Assembly: GCA_902799185.1 (NCBI GenBank)
Contig: CADBZO010000017.1
Location: 1 to 64,000 of the forward strand
DNA: 64,000 bases
Reading direction: 5' to 3'
From: an uncultured Bacteroidales bacterium
Lineage (GTDB): Bacteria > Bacteroidota > Bacteroidia > Bacteroidales > Paludibacteraceae
The notes under the pieces are model-generated. The model saw only the letters and a program-made list of their open reading frames with translations, ran no database searches and was not told the DNA's origin. Position 1 is the stretch's first letter. Each line of letters starts with the position of its first letter. Made by a program: the position numbers and the translations under genes. This document shows positions 14,504 through 23,990 of the stretch, one piece after another.

Positions 14504-16339
14504 TTAGTGTTGTATTTTTTGTCCGATTACGTTGTACAACTCTCCGTTCTTGCGAATCAGGATCTGTCCGCCGGATACGAACTTCTCCGCTTTGCCGTTC
14601 ACCGTCACGTTTTCCACTGCTGTCTCGCCGTTGATGGCGTCAATGCGGAAGTAGATGTACTTGCCACATTTGCCGATCTTGATTACGTCGCCGATCACCG
14701 GTGTCTCCGTAGCGTAGATGTGCATCGTGAAGGCGCGGTAGTACTCCCAAAGAGTTACGGGATCCTCGTCGTCGCCCAAGTTGTATTCATAATCCGCATT
14801 GATACGGATATAGCTCGGTACATCAATATCCATCGTCCAGGTACGAGTGGTAGCGTCGTACGGTTTGAAAGTGGAGTAGAATGCAAACTCGTCGTTATGT
14901 GTGCCCCATTTGGCGTAAGCCGCGGTGTAGCGGTAGCCTCCCTCGGCGTAAGGAATCATGTTCACCGGGATCGTATCGCCCTCCTGGCCGGTCTCTGCGC
15001 CACGTACGACATAGAAATCCTCCAGAGTGGGGTAGATACCGTTCAGCATGATATACGGCTCATAGTTGACGTTAGCGGTTGCTCCGCCTTCGTACAGCAT
15101 CTCCGTCTTTGTCGGATGGACATAGCACTTGGCGGCGAAGATACCGAAGTTATCGCTCTCCTTGAAGCCGGTGATCTCTATGCGGAACGCCTCTTTGACC
15201 AGCAGTCCCTCTTTGACCAGCTCGCCGTAGGCGGTGGTGTCGCTGAACGGGAAAGTCAGCAGCACGCCCGGCTGGTAGGTAATCGGAGAGAGATTGGCCT
15301 TGGTAGCCTTCGAACTGGCCAACTCCGTACCATCCTCCGTGCGGATAGTCAGATACAGGGTGTCCAGATTGAAATTGCCCATGTCGGAAGCATTGTATTC
15401 GCTGCTGCTCATCGCCACGCTCACGCTCTTGATATACAGCGGAGTCTGCGGCTTGTCATAATGGGTAATCATCTGTACCGGCTTCGCGCGCTGGTACTCC
15501 ATCGTATTTTCCTGTCCCTCCTGGCTCACTAGCGCCGAGTCAACCGTCAGCATGGAAGAACCGAACAGGTAATGTACATAGCCGTCCTCGGCTGTGTATT
15601 TCTTCAGTACCATGCTCACGCCGGCACGGGTGGTGCTCACGGCGTTGGTCAACGGCCAGAGACCGTCCTTCGAGTTGCCGCTGGGCAGACCGCCGGCTGC
15701 CAACGGGCAGTTCTTCGCATCAGGGTTGGCTGCGCTGCTGAGCAGCATGAAGTTCGTCTCGGTGTTATCCTGCAGACGGGTGGTCTGAAGCGGCGTGGCA
15801 TGCTGCCAGTAATTGCCCTGATCGCCGTCGGCATCCATCGCAAAAGCGTCCGCAAAACCGCCGCTCGCTACAATCGTGTCGCAGAAGTTACCCCACGCAT
15901 CTACAGCGTAGTTCTCGCCGTCGCAGTACGACGGATAAGCCTTCGAGAATGCTGTCAGGTACTTGATTGACCTGTAACTCGTCTGTTTGTTGATCCATTT
16001 CCAGCAGGGGATACTGTCCGACCAACCGCCGATGACACCCGGAGTACGCATGAACGTACCTTTACCGTCTTCGTCGATGCCTAAGAATAATGTACCTGCG
16101 GGGTTGAGATAGCCGATGGTCATCTCCTCTGCCTGCAGGGCTGCCGGAGCGGCCATAGGCGCTGCCTGCGTCGGGTTATCCTCTACATAGATATCCTGTC
16201 CCATGCTGCGGGCACCTTCCAGCGACTCCAAGAAGACCTCTGAGTGGCGGAAAGGAGTAGTGGGAAGTTGCTCTTGCGCCTGGGCAAGTACGGATACCCC
16301 GCTCAGTACTATTGCGAATGTAAGAATATTTTTCATCAT
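14504..16339 (-). CDS. Exported protein with T9SS-like C-terminal tail
   Basis: A 611-residue protein with a signal peptide (KNILTFAIVLSGVSVLAQAQE) and no lipobox. The middle has no domain that I can name; it is Thr/Tyr/Asp-rich and probably mostly beta. The C-terminus (AVENVTVNGKAEKFVSGGQI, then LIRKNGELYNVIGQKIQ) matches the tail of the gene at 1-272 and fits a type IX secretion signal. As the fifth gene of the SusC/SusD operon it is probably a secreted or surface-anchored partner of the uptake system. Either of two adjacent ATG codons (16339 or 16336) may be used. Confidence 0.7.
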   Translation of the reverse strand: MMKNILTFAIVLSGVSVLAQAQEQLPTTPFRHSEVFLESLEGARSMGQDIYVEDNPTQAAPMAAPAALQAEEMTIGYLNPAGTLFLGIDEDGKGTFMRTPGVIGGWSDSIPCWKWINKQTSYRSIKYLTAFSKAYPSYCDGENYAVDAWGNFCDTIVASGGFADAFAMDADGDQGNYWQHATPLQTTRLQDNTETNFMLLSSAANPDAKNCPLAAGGLPSGNSKDGLWPLTNAVSTTRAGVSMVLKKYTAEDGYVHYLFGSSMLTVDSALVSQEGQENTMEYQRAKPVQMITHYDKPQTPLYIKSVSVAMSSSEYNASDMGNFNLDTLYLTIRTEDGTELASSKATKANLSPITYQPGVLLTFPFSDTTAYGELVKEGLLVKEAFRIEITGFKESDNFGIFAAKCYVHPTKTEMLYEGGATANVNYEPYIMLNGIYPTLEDFYVVRGAETGQEGDTIPVNMIPYAEGGYRYTAAYAKWGTHNDEFAFYSTFKPYDATTRTWTMDIDVPSYIRINADYEYNLGDDEDPVTLWEYYRAFTMHIYATETPVIGDVIKIGKCGKYIYFRIDAINGETAVENVTVNGKAEKFVSGGQILIRKNGELYNVIGQKIQH

Positions 16340-16366
16340 TTCTCTCTGTTTTTAGGTTCAACCGTG

Positions 16367-17680
16367 TTACATGATTATCTTCTCTGCCTGCAAATGGATG
16401 GCAGCACCGGTGCTCTGGTTCGTCAGTTTCAGCTGCGTCATGTTGAGCTCCGAGCCCGTGTAGGACTCCGCTGCGAACGTCCCGCAGAAGATCTTGCAGA
16501 ACAACTCATAGGCATTGCTTCCCTCGGCAAAACGTGCGAACAACGGCTCCAGCGCCTCGTCGTGCGACTTGTAGCTGAACGTAATGGTGTTGTCCTTGAC
16601 GGTGGAGTTCAGGGCAATACTTCCGCTGAACAGCTTGCCGCCTGCTACGTACGAGATACGCAATCCGTAGGTGTACGTACGGCCGCCCATCGCGTTCGTG
16701 CTCGTAGTACGTTCATAACCGATCGTGTTGATCTCCGCGCCGTTAACGCGGGCGGCAGAGCAGATAGAGTCGATAGAGGCCTGAATGCCGCTGTCGGAAC
16801 CCTCTTTCTCGTAGATCCAACGGCTGTAGTTGCCAAAACGATAGACGAAGAAGTCCGCGGCACTGTACTGGCTGCTGAAGAAGACCTTGCCGTCCGGCGA
16901 CTGAAGCACTTTCTTGTCCTCCGAGAGCACGAAATCTTTGGCATTTTCCTGCGTTCCGGCTACCGGCATGCCGCTGTAGAAATGTACGCCGCTCGGGGTC
17001 AGCAGGAAACCGCAATAGATCTCCAGTTCGTCGGATAAGGTATAGTAGATCGTACCTGACTCATATCTCACCGTGATCGCCTTCTCGCCGTTCCAATAGT
17101 TGAAGGTAATACCGTCATTTCCGGTGAATATCTCGCTGTTGAGCTGGTCGATGGCGTTGAAATACTCCTGCCAGTCCTGGCCGTCACTCAAACGGTTCAT
17201 CGTGACATATGCGCCGTGTTTCTTGCCCTTCAGCTGAATGGTGTTGGTCTCGTTTTTCAGTACGACGAACTCATAGTCGCCGCCCTCGCCGATACCGTCG
17301 CTGCCCGGGTCGGCAAAGATAGTGAAGAGGTCGTTGTAGGAGTTGAAGGTCAGTACGCATCCCTGCGTACCGTCCATGTCCCACAGACTGGTCTCTTCCT
17401 TGTACGAATTGCTGGACGAGACGGGGTTCTTAGCGCCGAAAGTAACGGTGCCGTCCTGTTGGAAACGCACCAGCAGGGCGTAACCCGCTGCGTCCGGCTC
17501 CGGGAAATAACGCATCTCCCATCCGTTGCTTGCGCCGGTCAGATTGGTACGTACCTCCTGCTCCAGTGCCTGCAGACGCTCGGCTGCTGACTGGTCAAAC
17601 AGGTTACTCTCCTGACGGCTACATCCCGTAGCGCCAAAGAGGAGCGCAAGACCTAATACATAATATAGGGTATGTTTCAT
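16367..17680 (-). CDS. DUF4302-type surface lipoprotein
   Basis: A 437-residue lipoprotein (signal MKHTLYYVLGLALLFGATGC, Cys 20). The N-terminal part SAAERLQALEQEVRTNLTGASNGWEMRYFPE and the following GYALLVRFQQDGTVTF and YNDLFTIFADPGSDGIGEGGDYEFVVL are typical of the DUF4302 family, which is found in SusC/SusD loci next to a putative zinc metallopeptidase, exactly as here. Its biochemical role is not known; a surface-exposed binding role is inferred. It is 12 bases downstream of the metallopeptidase gene. Confidence 0.8.
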   Translation of the reverse strand: MKHTLYYVLGLALLFGATGCSRQESNLFDQSAAERLQALEQEVRTNLTGASNGWEMRYFPEPDAAGYALLVRFQQDGTVTFGAKNPVSSSNSYKEETSLWDMDGTQGCVLTFNSYNDLFTIFADPGSDGIGEGGDYEFVVLKNETNTIQLKGKKHGAYVTMNRLSDGQDWQEYFNAIDQLNSEIFTGNDGITFNYWNGEKAITVRYESGTIYYTLSDELEIYCGFLLTPSGVHFYSGMPVAGTQENAKDFVLSEDKKVLQSPDGKVFFSSQYSAADFFVYRFGNYSRWIYEKEGSDSGIQASIDSICSAARVNGAEINTIGYERTTSTNAMGGRTYTYGLRISYVAGGKLFSGSIALNSTVKDNTITFSYKSHDEALEPLFARFAEGSNAYELFCKIFCGTFAAESYTGSELNMTQLKLTNQSTGAAIHLQAEKIIM

Positions 17681-17692
17681 AGTGCTTCTGTG

Positions 17693-18628
17693 TTATTTGT
17701 CGTACGCGTCGTTCATGACGATGTCGTAGGTCAGCGCGTCTTGACGACGTTGTACCTCGGCGCGGAGCGAATCCAGTTCATAATCATATTTCTCGAGCAG
17801 CCAGTCTTTGCACATCTTGATCTTCGTCGCGATGATCAAGGTGCCCTCCTGGTCCTCGTCTATTGCCTCAATATGGGTGTGGTCCTCGGCCATCGTGAAG
17901 CCGCGTGCCTGCCATACTTCGCGCGTGTCCGTAATATAAGAGGAGATGACCTCTACGAAATCCTCGTGTGCCTCACTCATCGAGTAGGGAGTAACGAAAC
18001 CTAAGCTGTACGCCTCGGCATCGGAGCGGTACTGCCACGACTGGGAATCATACTTACCTGCCGAGATTTGCTCGTACTCTTTCGGGAAGGACTTGGTCTG
18101 GTGCAGAATATGCGAGAACTCATGGTGCATGACGTGGAAGATATACTTGTTGAGCCACGGCATGTTCGTCAAGTCGATATCGTTCATGTTATACAGCGTA
18201 ATCTTCACACCACCCTCTGCTACACCTAAGGTCTCTGTACCCTGTGCGGCGTTGATAGCCGGACAGCCGATGACGTTGATGATACGCGGCGCGTAGAGTT
18301 TGAGGAACTCCGGACCCTGCTGCTTGTCATACACGTCCAGCCACAGATATTTGATGGCGTGTGCTACGATCTGCGCCTGTCTGTATCCTACCGGAACGAG
18401 GTTGTAATCCATATCCGTGGACTCGTCGTCCAGCTTGTACTGGAACGCGATATTGTACTTGAGTTGGTAGTTCTCGTACAGGTATTTGTCAAACTCGTAC
18501 GTAGCGGAGTTCTCGTCCAGTACGGGCACGTCCTCGAAGATGGATTCGGAATCGATCTTGTCCTTGCAGGCAGTCACTCCTGTCAGGATGGCTGCCAATA
18601 ACAATATATGCTTGAAATACTTCTTCAT
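17693..18628 (-). CDS. Putative zinc-binding metallopeptidase lipoprotein
   Basis: A 311-residue lipoprotein (MKKYFKHILLLAAILTGVTAC) with the zinc signature HEFSH (residues 169-173) in FHVMHHEFSHILHQ, and a downstream acidic region (SDAEAYSLGFVTPYSMSEAHEDFVE) that can supply the third ligand. This is the layout of the Bacteroidales putative zinc-binding metallopeptidase family (Mx1-like) that accompanies SusC/SusD/DUF4302 operons. It probably works at the cell surface, perhaps on protein or peptide substrates, which would make the operon a peptide or glycoprotein uptake locus; the substrate is not shown by the sequence. Confidence 0.85.
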   Translation of the reverse strand: MKKYFKHILLLAAILTGVTACKDKIDSESIFEDVPVLDENSATYEFDKYLYENYQLKYNIAFQYKLDDESTDMDYNLVPVGYRQAQIVAHAIKYLWLDVYDKQQGPEFLKLYAPRIINVIGCPAINAAQGTETLGVAEGGVKITLYNMNDIDLTNMPWLNKYIFHVMHHEFSHILHQTKSFPKEYEQISAGKYDSQSWQYRSDAEAYSLGFVTPYSMSEAHEDFVEVISSYITDTREVWQARGFTMAEDHTHIEAIDEDQEGTLIIATKIKMCKDWLLEKYDYELDSLRAEVQRRQDALTYDIVMNDAYDK

Positions 18629-18640
18629 GTCTTCGGATAA

Positions 18641-20368
18641 TTACAAGTTAGCACTCAGTTCTCCATCCTCTTCCCCTTTGAATGCTTCATTCTCGGGAGT
18701 GATGCTCAGATTGCGCATCTCTTCCTTGAGTTTGAAGAACAACTCCAATCCGTTCGGTTCCACATCCGGACCGCCGGAAACCATAGGCGAGTTATTGTCA
18801 CCCTTGATGTCACGCGGATTCTTGGTCTGACCGCCGCCGATGATTGCCTCCTGCGGGAGTTGGATGGCACGGCGGTCGTCGTTCCATATCAGACGGTATT
18901 TGGTAGCCTTCTCGCCGATTTCGTGGGTCAGCTCGATACCGTAGCGCTTGATATCGAACCAGCGCATACCGTCGTGCAGCGTCTCGATACGGCGGAAGTG
19001 CAGCACGCACCAGATATACGGCATCTGCGCATCGCTGATCTTCCATGACGGACACATCTTCTGGTTGTTAAGCGTCGGGGTCTGGTGTACGTTCTTACCC
19101 TTGCGGAAGAACGATTTAATGCTTGAATCCGTCAGATCTTTTGTACAGAGATAACCTTTTGCCCAAACATCCATGTCTGTTACGGCAGCAGAGAGCTGGC
19201 CTTTCATGATCTCCGCCTCGGCGCGGCACAGCAGCGTCTCGCCGGTGGTGAACTCACGGCGGAGTGTGCGCACAAAACCGATACCCGCTACCTTGTCGGT
19301 GTACTCGAAGAGCGCGTAAATCTTACTGAAGAATCCGCCGTAGTTGGCATTGTACCGCCAGATATTTGCGCCGGGGAAACTACTGCTCCAGCATGGACCT
19401 GAGCCGTTCACCGTGTAGTCACGAGGAGCGCGGTTGAAGGTGTAACGGCAGTAGTCGGGGAGGTTGCTGTAGAGCGCTGGCGACATCGTACTTTGAATCA
19501 GCAGGTTGGCCGGAGAAGAGGCGTCCATCCATGCATAGAGCTCCAATTCCGGGTTACCCAGTTCCTTGCACGTGCCTGCATCAAACATCACTGCGGCCGC
19601 CTCGGCAGGAGTGGTACCCAGAACCTTGTTGGCGTATGTGATTACCTTGTCGTAGTCACGCTTGAAGAGATAGAAACGGGTGGCGAAAGCGTAGGCCGCC
19701 TTTACGTTGAAATGGTATTTCGGTACGGCATAGTACTCGTCGCTGATCATCGGAAGGGCCTCTTGTATGTCCTGGTCAATCAACCGGTACACTTCGGTGA
19801 CGCTGTTACGCTCGTATTCCGGCTTCACCTCGGTTTCCGCCTGAGTCATGTAATGAATACCCATGTCGGCGGTACTCAGGTCGTCGCTCTTGTATGCCTG
19901 AGCGAAGACGTTCACCAGAATGAAGTGGTTGTAAGCACGGCAGATGAGCGCCTCCGCCTTCTCTGCGTTCATGTTCTGACCTTCCTCTTCCAAGGCTTTG
20001 ATGGCTTCCAATGCCTGGTTGGCAGCCGCGATGTTTTTGTAGCAGTGCTCCCAGATAGCATAAGGGCTGTCCTGGCTTGAGAAAGCCGTTACGTCCTCCC
20101 ATGCAAAGATCTGATTGAAACCTTGGTTGAAAGGTTGTTTGGTGTTTACGTGGCCACGGGAGTCCGGGGTGTTGTTGTCGATGATGTTATCCGAACTGAA
20201 CTCACACAACGGTCCGTAGTTAGGCGCATCATAAGCGTTGACGAGAAGCAGACGGACTTTCTTCTTCGTGTCGATCTCGGTACGGTTATCCGGGTTCTTG
20301 TCCAGGAAGTTACATCCTGCCAGCCCCAGCGCCAGTACCAATACTATATATGCTAATCTCTTGTTCAT
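18641..20368 (-). CDS. RagB/SusD-family nutrient-binding lipoprotein
   Basis: Outer-membrane surface lipoprotein (MNKRLAYIVLVLALGLAGC, Cys 19, then NFLDKNPDNRTEID). Start ATG 20368 was preferred over 20386 since it gives a clean lipoprotein signal. SusD features are visible: LDKNPDNRTEI, the TPR-like helices (ANQALEAIKALEEE, AEALICRAYNHFILVNVFAQAY), YAFATRFYLFKRDYDKVITYANK, TLLCRAEAEIMKG and RRIETLHDGMRWFDIKRYGIEL. It forms the lid of the SusC transporter encoded 30 bases upstream. No polysaccharide-degrading enzyme lies in the operon. Confidence 0.95.
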   Translation of the reverse strand: MNKRLAYIVLVLALGLAGCNFLDKNPDNRTEIDTKKKVRLLLVNAYDAPNYGPLCEFSSDNIIDNNTPDSRGHVNTKQPFNQGFNQIFAWEDVTAFSSQDSPYAIWEHCYKNIAAANQALEAIKALEEEGQNMNAEKAEALICRAYNHFILVNVFAQAYKSDDLSTADMGIHYMTQAETEVKPEYERNSVTEVYRLIDQDIQEALPMISDEYYAVPKYHFNVKAAYAFATRFYLFKRDYDKVITYANKVLGTTPAEAAAVMFDAGTCKELGNPELELYAWMDASSPANLLIQSTMSPALYSNLPDYCRYTFNRAPRDYTVNGSGPCWSSSFPGANIWRYNANYGGFFSKIYALFEYTDKVAGIGFVRTLRREFTTGETLLCRAEAEIMKGQLSAAVTDMDVWAKGYLCTKDLTDSSIKSFFRKGKNVHQTPTLNNQKMCPSWKISDAQMPYIWCVLHFRRIETLHDGMRWFDIKRYGIELTHEIGEKATKYRLIWNDDRRAIQLPQEAIIGGGQTKNPRDIKGDNNSPMVSGGPDVEPNGLELFFKLKEEMRNLSITPENEAFKGEEDGELSANL

Positions 20369-20398
20369 AATATTTCTGTTTTCCATTGTTCGTTACTA

Positions 20399-23300
20399 TT
20401 AGAAGCCTAAGCGGACAGTAAAGGTGAACTGTCGCGGAACGGGGGAACTGACACCACCCGAACTATAGAACTCCGGATCCTGGCCGTTCAGTTTCTTGTC
20501 GGCGTACAGCAGTGCCAGGTTCGTACCGCTCAGCTTGGCCGAGAACGACGAAACGGCTTTCTGACCCTCGAACCATTTCTTGGGGAAGGTGTACTCGATA
20601 GAAACCTCTTTGAGACGGATGAAACCGCCGTCGGCTACACGCTGGTCGCTGTAGTTGTATGCCGAGTAAGCGTAGTTCAGACCGTCGATGGTCTCAAACT
20701 GGCGCTTGGAAGCAATCACAGGAATGGTGGTGGTAGCTTCGTCGCCTGCTATCATCCAGCGGTTCTTCATCTCGCGCATGTTCGCGGAAATATCGTTGTA
20801 CTCGCTTGCATAGACGTTGCACAGGTTGTTCAGACGGATCTTGTTACCGCCGCGGAATGTCAGGAAGATGCCTACTTTCAGGTTCTTGTAGATGGTGAAC
20901 TCGTTGTTGAAACCTCCGTCAATAGTCGGGTCGATAGTTCCCTCGTATTTGAGGTATTCGAGATTCTCATAGTCCTGGAAGTTGATATCGCCATAGTTCG
21001 ACGGGTCGTAGTATTCTGTACCCTCTTTGTTGGAGTAGAACATCGGCAGACCTTCCTCTGTCAGACCCGCGAAACGGATCGAGTAGAGTGCATACAGCGG
21101 GTCGCCCTCTTTACGTCCGTAGCCGTTGAGGAACGTCACGGCACGGTCCTTCGAATCCAGTTTTGTGATCTTGTTGGTAATGTGGCTGAAAGCGATGTTA
21201 CTGGTCCAGCGGAAGTTCTCCAACTGTACGTTCACCGTCGAGAGCGAGATCTCGACACCCGACGACTGCATGGTAGCGTCGTTGGCGTATTTGGTGATCT
21301 GACCGCCTACACCCGAGGTCTCCACCGGGCCGATCAGGTCGTAGTTGTTTCGGCGGAAATAATCTACGTCCAGGTTGATGCGGTCGCTGATGAAGCCGAG
21401 GTGCGCACCTACGTTGAACTCATGTTTCTTCTCGTAGGTCAGCTCGGAGTTCGCCAGATCCACCAGCTCGATACCAGTCTCGGATACGCCGGCCAGCGGT
21501 CTCCAGGGGTTGTAAGCCTGGAACACAGCCAGCGAGTTGCTTACGCTCTCCGGGCCACGGGTAGCCGTCAGCGAGTAACTCAGTTTCAGACTGGCAGCGG
21601 TCCACCATTTGTCGAACGTAGGTCTCCAGAATTTCTCTGCATCGGCGTTCCAGACACCGCTGACGTTCCATGTCGGCAGCCAGCGCGCTTTCATCGAGTG
21701 GCCTAACTTGTTAGAACCCTCGTAACGGATCGTTCCCGTAACCGAATAACGCGATTTGTAGGAATAGGTGGCGGTAGCGAAGAAAGCGAGGTTACGGTCG
21801 TAGTAATTCTCGTTCTCATAGTACTGTGTACCTTCCTCTTTGAGCTGCTTGAAAGCTTTGTAGTCGAAGGACGGGATACCGCCGTTCTCGTACTGGTAGC
21901 CCCAGCCTTGGAACCAGGAGTTTTGACGGTCGGTAGAGTTGCTCTCTACACCGGCGTAGATATTGATAATGTGGTCGTCACCCTCACCGCCGCCGTTCGC
22001 GAAACCGTGGTTGTACGATACCGAACCGCGGAAATCCAGCGCCAACAGACGTTTGTGGGTGTCCTTGAAGATACCGCCCTCCGGCAGGATTGTCTGCGGC
22101 AGTGCGCCCGTCACGTCCGGGTCCGTATAGAGGTACTCGTTCGCGTCACGTACCAGGTCGTTCTCCACATCGCCGTCGTCCAGACCCAGACCGGCACGGT
22201 AGGCACGGGCTTGGTTGGAGAAATCCATGATGTTGTGCTGCAACTCATCGTGGTGGTAACGGATAGAAGCCAGACCGGCAATCTCCAGACCTTTGATCGG
22301 CTTCCAGGTCAACTCGCCCTGGAAACGGAAATCCTGACTGGTGAGGTTGATGAAGTTCTGGTCCAACTCATCAAAGATATTGAAATCGCAGTAACTACGA
22401 CGGTACTTCTCCTTCGGATCCATTGCACGCGAAGAGTTCATGGCGTACGAGAAGGGGTTGATATCGAAGTCACGGCTCACTGCACCCGTCACTACGTCGG
22501 TGGACTGGTTAACCGAACCCGGAGCCTCCTGTTTTACGTAGCTTCCGCCGGTGTTGATATTCAGCGTCAGACCCTGCTTGCTGCCTTTCGGGAGCAGGTC
22601 AAAGCTGGCTTTCGCATTGCCGGTATAACGCTGAACGGATGATTTCTTGTACCATCCCGGGTCGTACATCGCAGACAGGGATGCGTAGAAACGCGCACGC
22701 TCCGTACCTGTCGAGAAAGACAGCGAGTGGTTCATCATCACGTTGTCGTTAAAGAGCTCGTTAAACCAGTTGGTATTGCGGAACTCCGCATCACGCAGGT
22801 AGGCGTTAATGGCGTTCTGGTTGTTCGCCAGGCCAAAACCCGTAGCCGGATCGTAGGTATCAATCAACTTGAACATCTTGCCATATACGCCGGAGTTCTT
22901 GGCGGTATTGAGGGTCGAAGCCTCCAGCCAGCCTTTCTGGCGCAACTCCTGGTAGATGGCCATCTGCTCCTGCGAGTTACAGATGTTATAGTCGTTATAA
23001 GACGGTTTCATACGGTAGGTGAACTCACCGGTGTAGTTGAGCTTCGTCTGACCGGCAACACCCTTCTTGGTGGTGACCACGATCACACCGGACATGGCGC
23101 GTGCACCGTAGATGGAGGTAGCCGAACCGTCCTTCAGAATCTGGATGGACTCAATATCATCGGGGTTGAGACCGGCGATGGCGTTGGACACCAGTGTCTC
23201 GGCGTTACCGCTGCTGAGGTCATCCGCGCCCATGTTCGTCGTACTCTCCATAATCACGCCGTCCACTACCCATATCGGGTTGGAGGTACCGTAGATGGAG

Positions 23301-23797
23301 GTGGCACCACGCACACGGATCTTCGGCGCGGCACCGAAGGTACCGCTCACGGTCTGTACGCTCACACCGGCGGCACGTCCGTCCAGCGAACGGCTGATAT
23401 CCGCCATACCGTCCAGCTTCGTCTCGGCGGCGTCGATACGCGTAGCGGCTCCGGAGAACAGGCGCTTGTCCTGCTTGGTCATACCGGTGACCACCACTTC
23501 TTCAATCTGCTGGGTCTCGGTCTCCAGCGTCACTTTCATCGTGGGCTTGACAGGGACTGTCGCAGTCTTGTAGCCCAAATAAGAGATGACCAGGTTCTTC
23601 TTCCCCTCGGGAACCGTTAACTCGAATTGGCCATCGAAGTCTGTCACGGTACCGACGGTAGTGCCCTCCACGAGGATGTTGGCGCCGATGGCTCCCTCAC
23701 CGTTCTCGTCGAGGACCGTACCCGTTACCTTCGTCTGTGCCCACAATCCTGCGGACAGGAGACACATGCAGACTACTAATAAGTAAAATCGCTTCAT
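20399..23797 (-). CDS. SusC/RagA-family TonB-linked outer-membrane transporter
   Basis: TonB-dependent transporter of 1132 residues. In order: signal peptide (FYLLVVCMCLLSAGLWA), carboxypeptidase-regulatory-like domain (VTGTVLDENGEGAIGANILV to YLGYKTATVPV), TonB-box region (EEVVVTGMTKQDKR), plug with SusC signatures (RSLDGRAAGVSVQTVSG, KIRVRGATSI, NPIWVVDGVIM, IQILKDGSATSIYGARAMSG), and the barrel ending RQFTFTVRLGF. It pairs with the SusD protein encoded next. Promoter at 23890-23921; the 92-base leader contains a strong hairpin (23833-23869). There is no sigma/anti-sigma pair beside it, unlike many regulated SusC genes. Confidence 0.96.
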   Translation of the reverse strand: MKRFYLLVVCMCLLSAGLWAQTKVTGTVLDENGEGAIGANILVEGTTVGTVTDFDGQFELTVPEGKKNLVISYLGYKTATVPVKPTMKVTLETETQQIEEVVVTGMTKQDKRLFSGAATRIDAAETKLDGMADISRSLDGRAAGVSVQTVSGTFGAAPKIRVRGATSIYGTSNPIWVVDGVIMESTTNMGADDLSSGNAETLVSNAIAGLNPDDIESIQILKDGSATSIYGARAMSGVIVVTTKKGVAGQTKLNYTGEFTYRMKPSYNDYNICNSQEQMAIYQELRQKGWLEASTLNTAKNSGVYGKMFKLIDTYDPATGFGLANNQNAINAYLRDAEFRNTNWFNELFNDNVMMNHSLSFSTGTERARFYASLSAMYDPGWYKKSSVQRYTGNAKASFDLLPKGSKQGLTLNINTGGSYVKQEAPGSVNQSTDVVTGAVSRDFDINPFSYAMNSSRAMDPKEKYRRSYCDFNIFDELDQNFINLTSQDFRFQGELTWKPIKGLEIAGLASIRYHHDELQHNIMDFSNQARAYRAGLGLDDGDVENDLVRDANEYLYTDPDVTGALPQTILPEGGIFKDTHKRLLALDFRGSVSYNHGFANGGGEGDDHIINIYAGVESNSTDRQNSWFQGWGYQYENGGIPSFDYKAFKQLKEEGTQYYENENYYDRNLAFFATATYSYKSRYSVTGTIRYEGSNKLGHSMKARWLPTWNVSGVWNADAEKFWRPTFDKWWTAASLKLSYSLTATRGPESVSNSLAVFQAYNPWRPLAGVSETGIELVDLANSELTYEKKHEFNVGAHLGFISDRINLDVDYFRRNNYDLIGPVETSGVGGQITKYANDATMQSSGVEISLSTVNVQLENFRWTSNIAFSHITNKITKLDSKDRAVTFLNGYGRKEGDPLYALYSIRFAGLTEEGLPMFYSNKEGTEYYDPSNYGDINFQDYENLEYLKYEGTIDPTIDGGFNNEFTIYKNLKVGIFLTFRGGNKIRLNNLCNVYASEYNDISANMREMKNRWMIAGDEATTTIPVIASKRQFETIDGLNYAYSAYNYSDQRVADGGFIRLKEVSIEYTFPKKWFEGQKAVSSFSAKLSGTNLALLYADKKLNGQDPEFYSSGGVSSPVPRQFTFTVRLGF

Positions 23798-23832
23798 TAT
23801 ATATAATATTATTTATTTTTCAATACATTTCC

Positions 23833-23869
23833 CGTACGCGTACGTGTATTATTTAAGGATACGCGTACG
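23833..23869 (-). promoter_or_regulatory. Leader hairpin of the SusC operon
   Basis: CGTACGCGTA (23833-23842) and TACGCGTACG (23860-23869) are perfect 10-bp arms around a 17-base AT-rich loop, located in the leader between promoter and susC start. Each arm itself contains the palindrome TACGCGTA. It may be an operator, an RNA stability element or an attenuation signal. Confidence 0.65.
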
Positions 23870-23889
23870 CGCACAGACGAAAAATCGTG

Positions 23890-23921
23890 CAAAGGTACAA
23901 AATTTTTCTTATATAACCAAA
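23890..23921 (-). promoter_or_regulatory. Promoter of the SusC/SusD operon
   Basis: Minus-strand TTTG (23921-23918), 20-base spacer, TACCTTTG (23897-23890). It reads into the leader hairpin and susC. Confidence 0.9.
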
Positions 23922-23990
23922 TAAAATAGAGAAAAAATGCGATTTTTTGCTAAAAAACTAGGTTTTGTAACATAAATTAACCATTTTGGC

